From assembly GCF_015062905.1 (NCBI RefSeq), contig NZ_SUTK01000036.1, positions 1-15,742 on the forward strand: a DNA stretch of 15,742 bases, given 5' to 3'. This document shows, piece by piece, positions 14,539 through 15,742 of this stretch (position 1 is its first letter; every line of letters starts with the position of its first letter). The translations under genes and the position numbers were made by a program. Origin of the DNA: Methanobrevibacter thaueri (GTDB taxonomy: Archaea > Methanobacteriota > Methanobacteria > Methanobacteriales > Methanobacteriaceae). Below the pieces are notes generated by a model. That model was given only the letters and a program-made list of their open reading frames with translations. It was not told the origin of the DNA and ran no database searches.

Positions 14539-15075
14539 CTACTCGTAAAATTCAATTGTGTTAACCATTGCCTTCATCAAATCCAAGTCGTTTCCTGAAA
14601 CTCCAACCACCATATGTCCTTTTTGAAGGAATATTGTTTCCTTAAACTCTGAATCATCAGGATTATCGGCTACCTTACCGCTATTCTTAATATTATGAAC
14701 AATTATCAAATCCCCCTCAAAATCATATGTGGCATTTCCTGATGAATTGCCCGCCTTTAGAAAAGTATCTATTAACTCATGGGTAACTAATGGAGAATTT
14801 GAATATGAAATCTGTATCGCATTACTTTCGTCAAAATAAGCATATCCTCGACCAAATATAGAATCTTCCATTTTATTCCACTGCTTTAAAAATTTACTGT
14901 TTTCCGGAACGGCCATCTTGAATTCGGAATTGAAATCATACATCTTCATCCCTTCTGGAACCGATCCGTTTCCAATTGACAGATTATTGCCCGTAAGCAT
15001 ATAGGCCAGTCCTGCAACCAATGCTATGATGACAATAATCAATCCTACAATAATTATCTTATGACTCTTTTCCAT
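14539..15075 (-). CDS. Membrane-anchored extracytoplasmic protein, first gene of the operon
   Basis: 178 aa with an N-terminal membrane segment (about residues 6-27, 'IIIVGLIIVIIALVAGLAYM'). No clear cleavage site follows, so it is likely a tethered protein with its domain outside. A short Gly/Ser/Asn linker leads to a domain of about 135 residues. That domain shares with the downstream product F-x3-F-x-M-x2-P-x-N-x2-F (FNSEFKMAVPENSKF), 'ISYSNSPLVT' and the last helix 'GNDLDLMKAMVNTIEF'. The pair looks like an old tandem duplication giving one anchored and one released version. The start at 15075 is supported by GGTGAT at 15084-15079. Function unknown. Confidence 0.78.
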   Translation of the reverse strand: MEKSHKIIIVGLIIVIIALVAGLAYMLTGNNLSIGNGSVPEGMKMYDFNSEFKMAVPENSKFLKQWNKMEDSIFGRGYAYFDESNAIQISYSNSPLVTHELIDTFLKAGNSSGNATYDFEGDLIIVHNIKNSGKVADNPDDSEFKETIFLQKGHMVVGVSGNDLDLMKAMVNTIEFYE

Positions 15076-15093
15076 ATTATCACCGTTATTACA

Positions 15094-15114
15094 ATATTGT
15101 TATTAAAACAATAT
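15094..15114. promoter_or_regulatory. Palindrome in the promoter of the exported-protein operon
   Basis: ATATTGTT-ATTAA-AACAATAT is a perfect 8-bp inverted repeat 19-39 bases before the ATG at 15075, overlapping TATA-like sequence (AATTTATATTG on the minus strand). This is a sensible place for an operator, though AT-rich palindromes also arise by chance. Confidence 0.45.
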
Positions 15115-15275
15115 AAATTATTAACAAAATAGAATCCTAGATGTAAAATATGCAGGAAACAATAAAAAATCATGTGCAAAACTCAAATCCTTTTAAATAA
15201 CAACAATTTCAAGAAGCCTAAGGCCTGGATTTTATAAAATGCCTAAACAGCAAATCAATCATCATCAATGCAGTT

Positions 15276-15390
15276 AAAAAAAAGTAAAAAGGAGGAAAAT
15301 AAAAGCATGGCCCACCACCATGCTTTGCATATAGGTGTTTTTCTCACCACCACATAATGTTCTCTTTGAGTCAAAGTAATTTTTAACTCC
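15276..15390 (-). ncRNA. Candidate small RNA, copy A
   Basis: Read on the minus strand. A TATA box (AAACTTTATATATG, about 15425-15412) sits 22 bases before a predicted start at G15390. The RNA would begin GGAGTT, able to form a small stem with GACTC. It continues to the conserved core GTGGTGGTGAGAAAAACACC (15353-15334), where GGTG pairs with CACC around an A-rich loop. It then enters a perfect 9-bp hairpin AAAGCATGG / CCATGCTTT (15326-15302) followed by T-rich sequence ending in T8 at 15283-15276. A sister copy lies at 15602-15707. No protein reading frame explains the conservation. The length, about 110 nt, rests on the inferred promoter and terminator. Confidence 0.55.
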
Positions 15391-15425
15391 AATTAATACT
15401 ATAAACAGGCACATATATAAAGTTT
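15296..15425 (-). repeat. Direct repeat of about 130 bp, copy A
   Basis: Aligned with 15613-15742 it shares exact blocks of 21 bases (15334-15354 with 15656-15676), 16 bases (15385-15400 with 15702-15717) and 14 bases (15412-15425 with 15729-15742), in the same order. Conservation is concentrated in promoter, 5' end and core. Confidence 0.8.
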
Positions 15426-15601
15426 TTCGACTGCAAGTGCTTGCTTGCATCTTAAAACAATTGTAAAAGGATAAATAATGGTTTTTTTAAAAAAATGAAT
15501 TGAAAACCAGGGATTCCTCATCCGTAATGCACCAGGAGCCGTGCTTAAGTCATCTATGATTGCTGCACATGAGATGAACGGTCAGCAAAAAAATATATTA
15601 T
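15426..15601. other. Spacer between the two small-RNA copies
   Basis: 176 bases with no supported gene. It includes a T-run serving as the end of copy B on the minus strand and an open stretch from about 15501 to 15602 on the plus strand without a start codon at its head or a ribosome-binding site. I see no known element. Confidence 0.4.
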
Positions 15602-15707
15602 AAAAACATAAAGGGAGAATAATAAAAGCATGAGAATTCATGCTTTTATTTGAATGGTGTTTTTCTCACCACCACAGGTTAATTTTTGAGTTAGTAATTT
15701 CAACTCC
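15602..15707 (-). ncRNA. Candidate small RNA, copy B
   Basis: Same architecture as copy A: TATA box (15742-15729) 22 bases from a predicted start at G15707, GGAGTT pairing perfectly with AACTC, and the identical 21-base core (15676-15656). A perfect 13-bp hairpin (15650-15638 with 15633-15621) is followed by T-rich sequence to about 15602. Compared with copy A, paired positions change together in both outer hairpins (T-G to T-A in the first, G-C to A-T in the last). That argues for selection on RNA structure. The promoter touches the window edge. Confidence 0.55.
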
Positions 15708-15742
15708 AATTAATACTTTAAATTAAGGCATATATAAAGTTT
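15613..15742 (-). repeat. Direct repeat of about 130 bp, copy B
   Basis: Second copy of the element at 15296-15425, running to the window edge; more copies may lie outside. Confidence 0.8.

Noticed and set aside
15308..15358. Plus-strand His-rich 16-codon ORF behind a GGAGG in the small-RNA copy A, similar to a his-operon leader peptide
   Set aside because: Copy B has unrelated codons and an early stop at the same place, whereas stem pairing is kept; no histidine gene follows. RNA structure on the minus strand explains the conservation better.
15501..15602. Open stretch between the two small-RNA copies with protein-like composition
   Set aside because: It has no start codon at its head, no ribosome-binding site and no recognisable family; too short to support.

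Overview
The window looks like a chromosomal segment of a methanogenic archaeon of the Methanobacteriales, most likely a Methanobrevibacter-type gut methanogen. The support is AT-rich DNA, archaeal TATA-type promoters close to start codons (often leaderless), GGTGA-type Shine-Dalgarno sites, and several huge secreted adhesin-like proteins built from parallel beta-helix coils and Ig-like domains with lysine-rich tails. The genus call is inference from gene style, not from a marker gene.

Layout: positions 1-2657 hold two minus-strand secreted surface proteins, one cut by the window edge (1-411) and one of about 730 aa made of Ig-like repeats (465-2657). Divergent from them is a small pyridoxamine 5'-phosphate oxidase-like flavoprotein (2779-3192). 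Two plus-strand beta-helix adhesins follow, about 1679 aa (3390-8429) and 864 aa (8702-11296), then a TetR-family regulator (11386-11979). The 3' ends of both adhesin genes, their terminators and the next 50 or so bases are about 96% identical. That repeat carries the TetR promoter and a palindrome that could be its operator, so the regulator's control site also exists upstream of the second adhesin.

From 12 kb on the genes are more ordinary: a small secreted protein (12290-12658), a 55-aa coiled-coil-like protein on the minus strand (12671-12838), an ADP-ribosylglycohydrolase (13014-13919), and a minus-strand two-gene operon of paralogous exported proteins (15075 back to 14060). The last 450 bases hold no convincing protein gene but carry two copies of an element of about 130 bp. 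Each copy has a TATA box, a conserved stem-loop core and a terminator-like hairpin, all reading on the minus strand. I interpret them as a tandem pair of small non-coding RNAs and consider them the most novel item here.

Together the genes describe a cell-surface island: four secreted adhesin-like proteins, one nearby candidate regulator, and clear traces of recombination and one-coil duplications that diversify the surface proteins. The largest adhesin lacks an ATG, GTG or TTG ahead of its signal peptide; the best placed initiator is an ATT.
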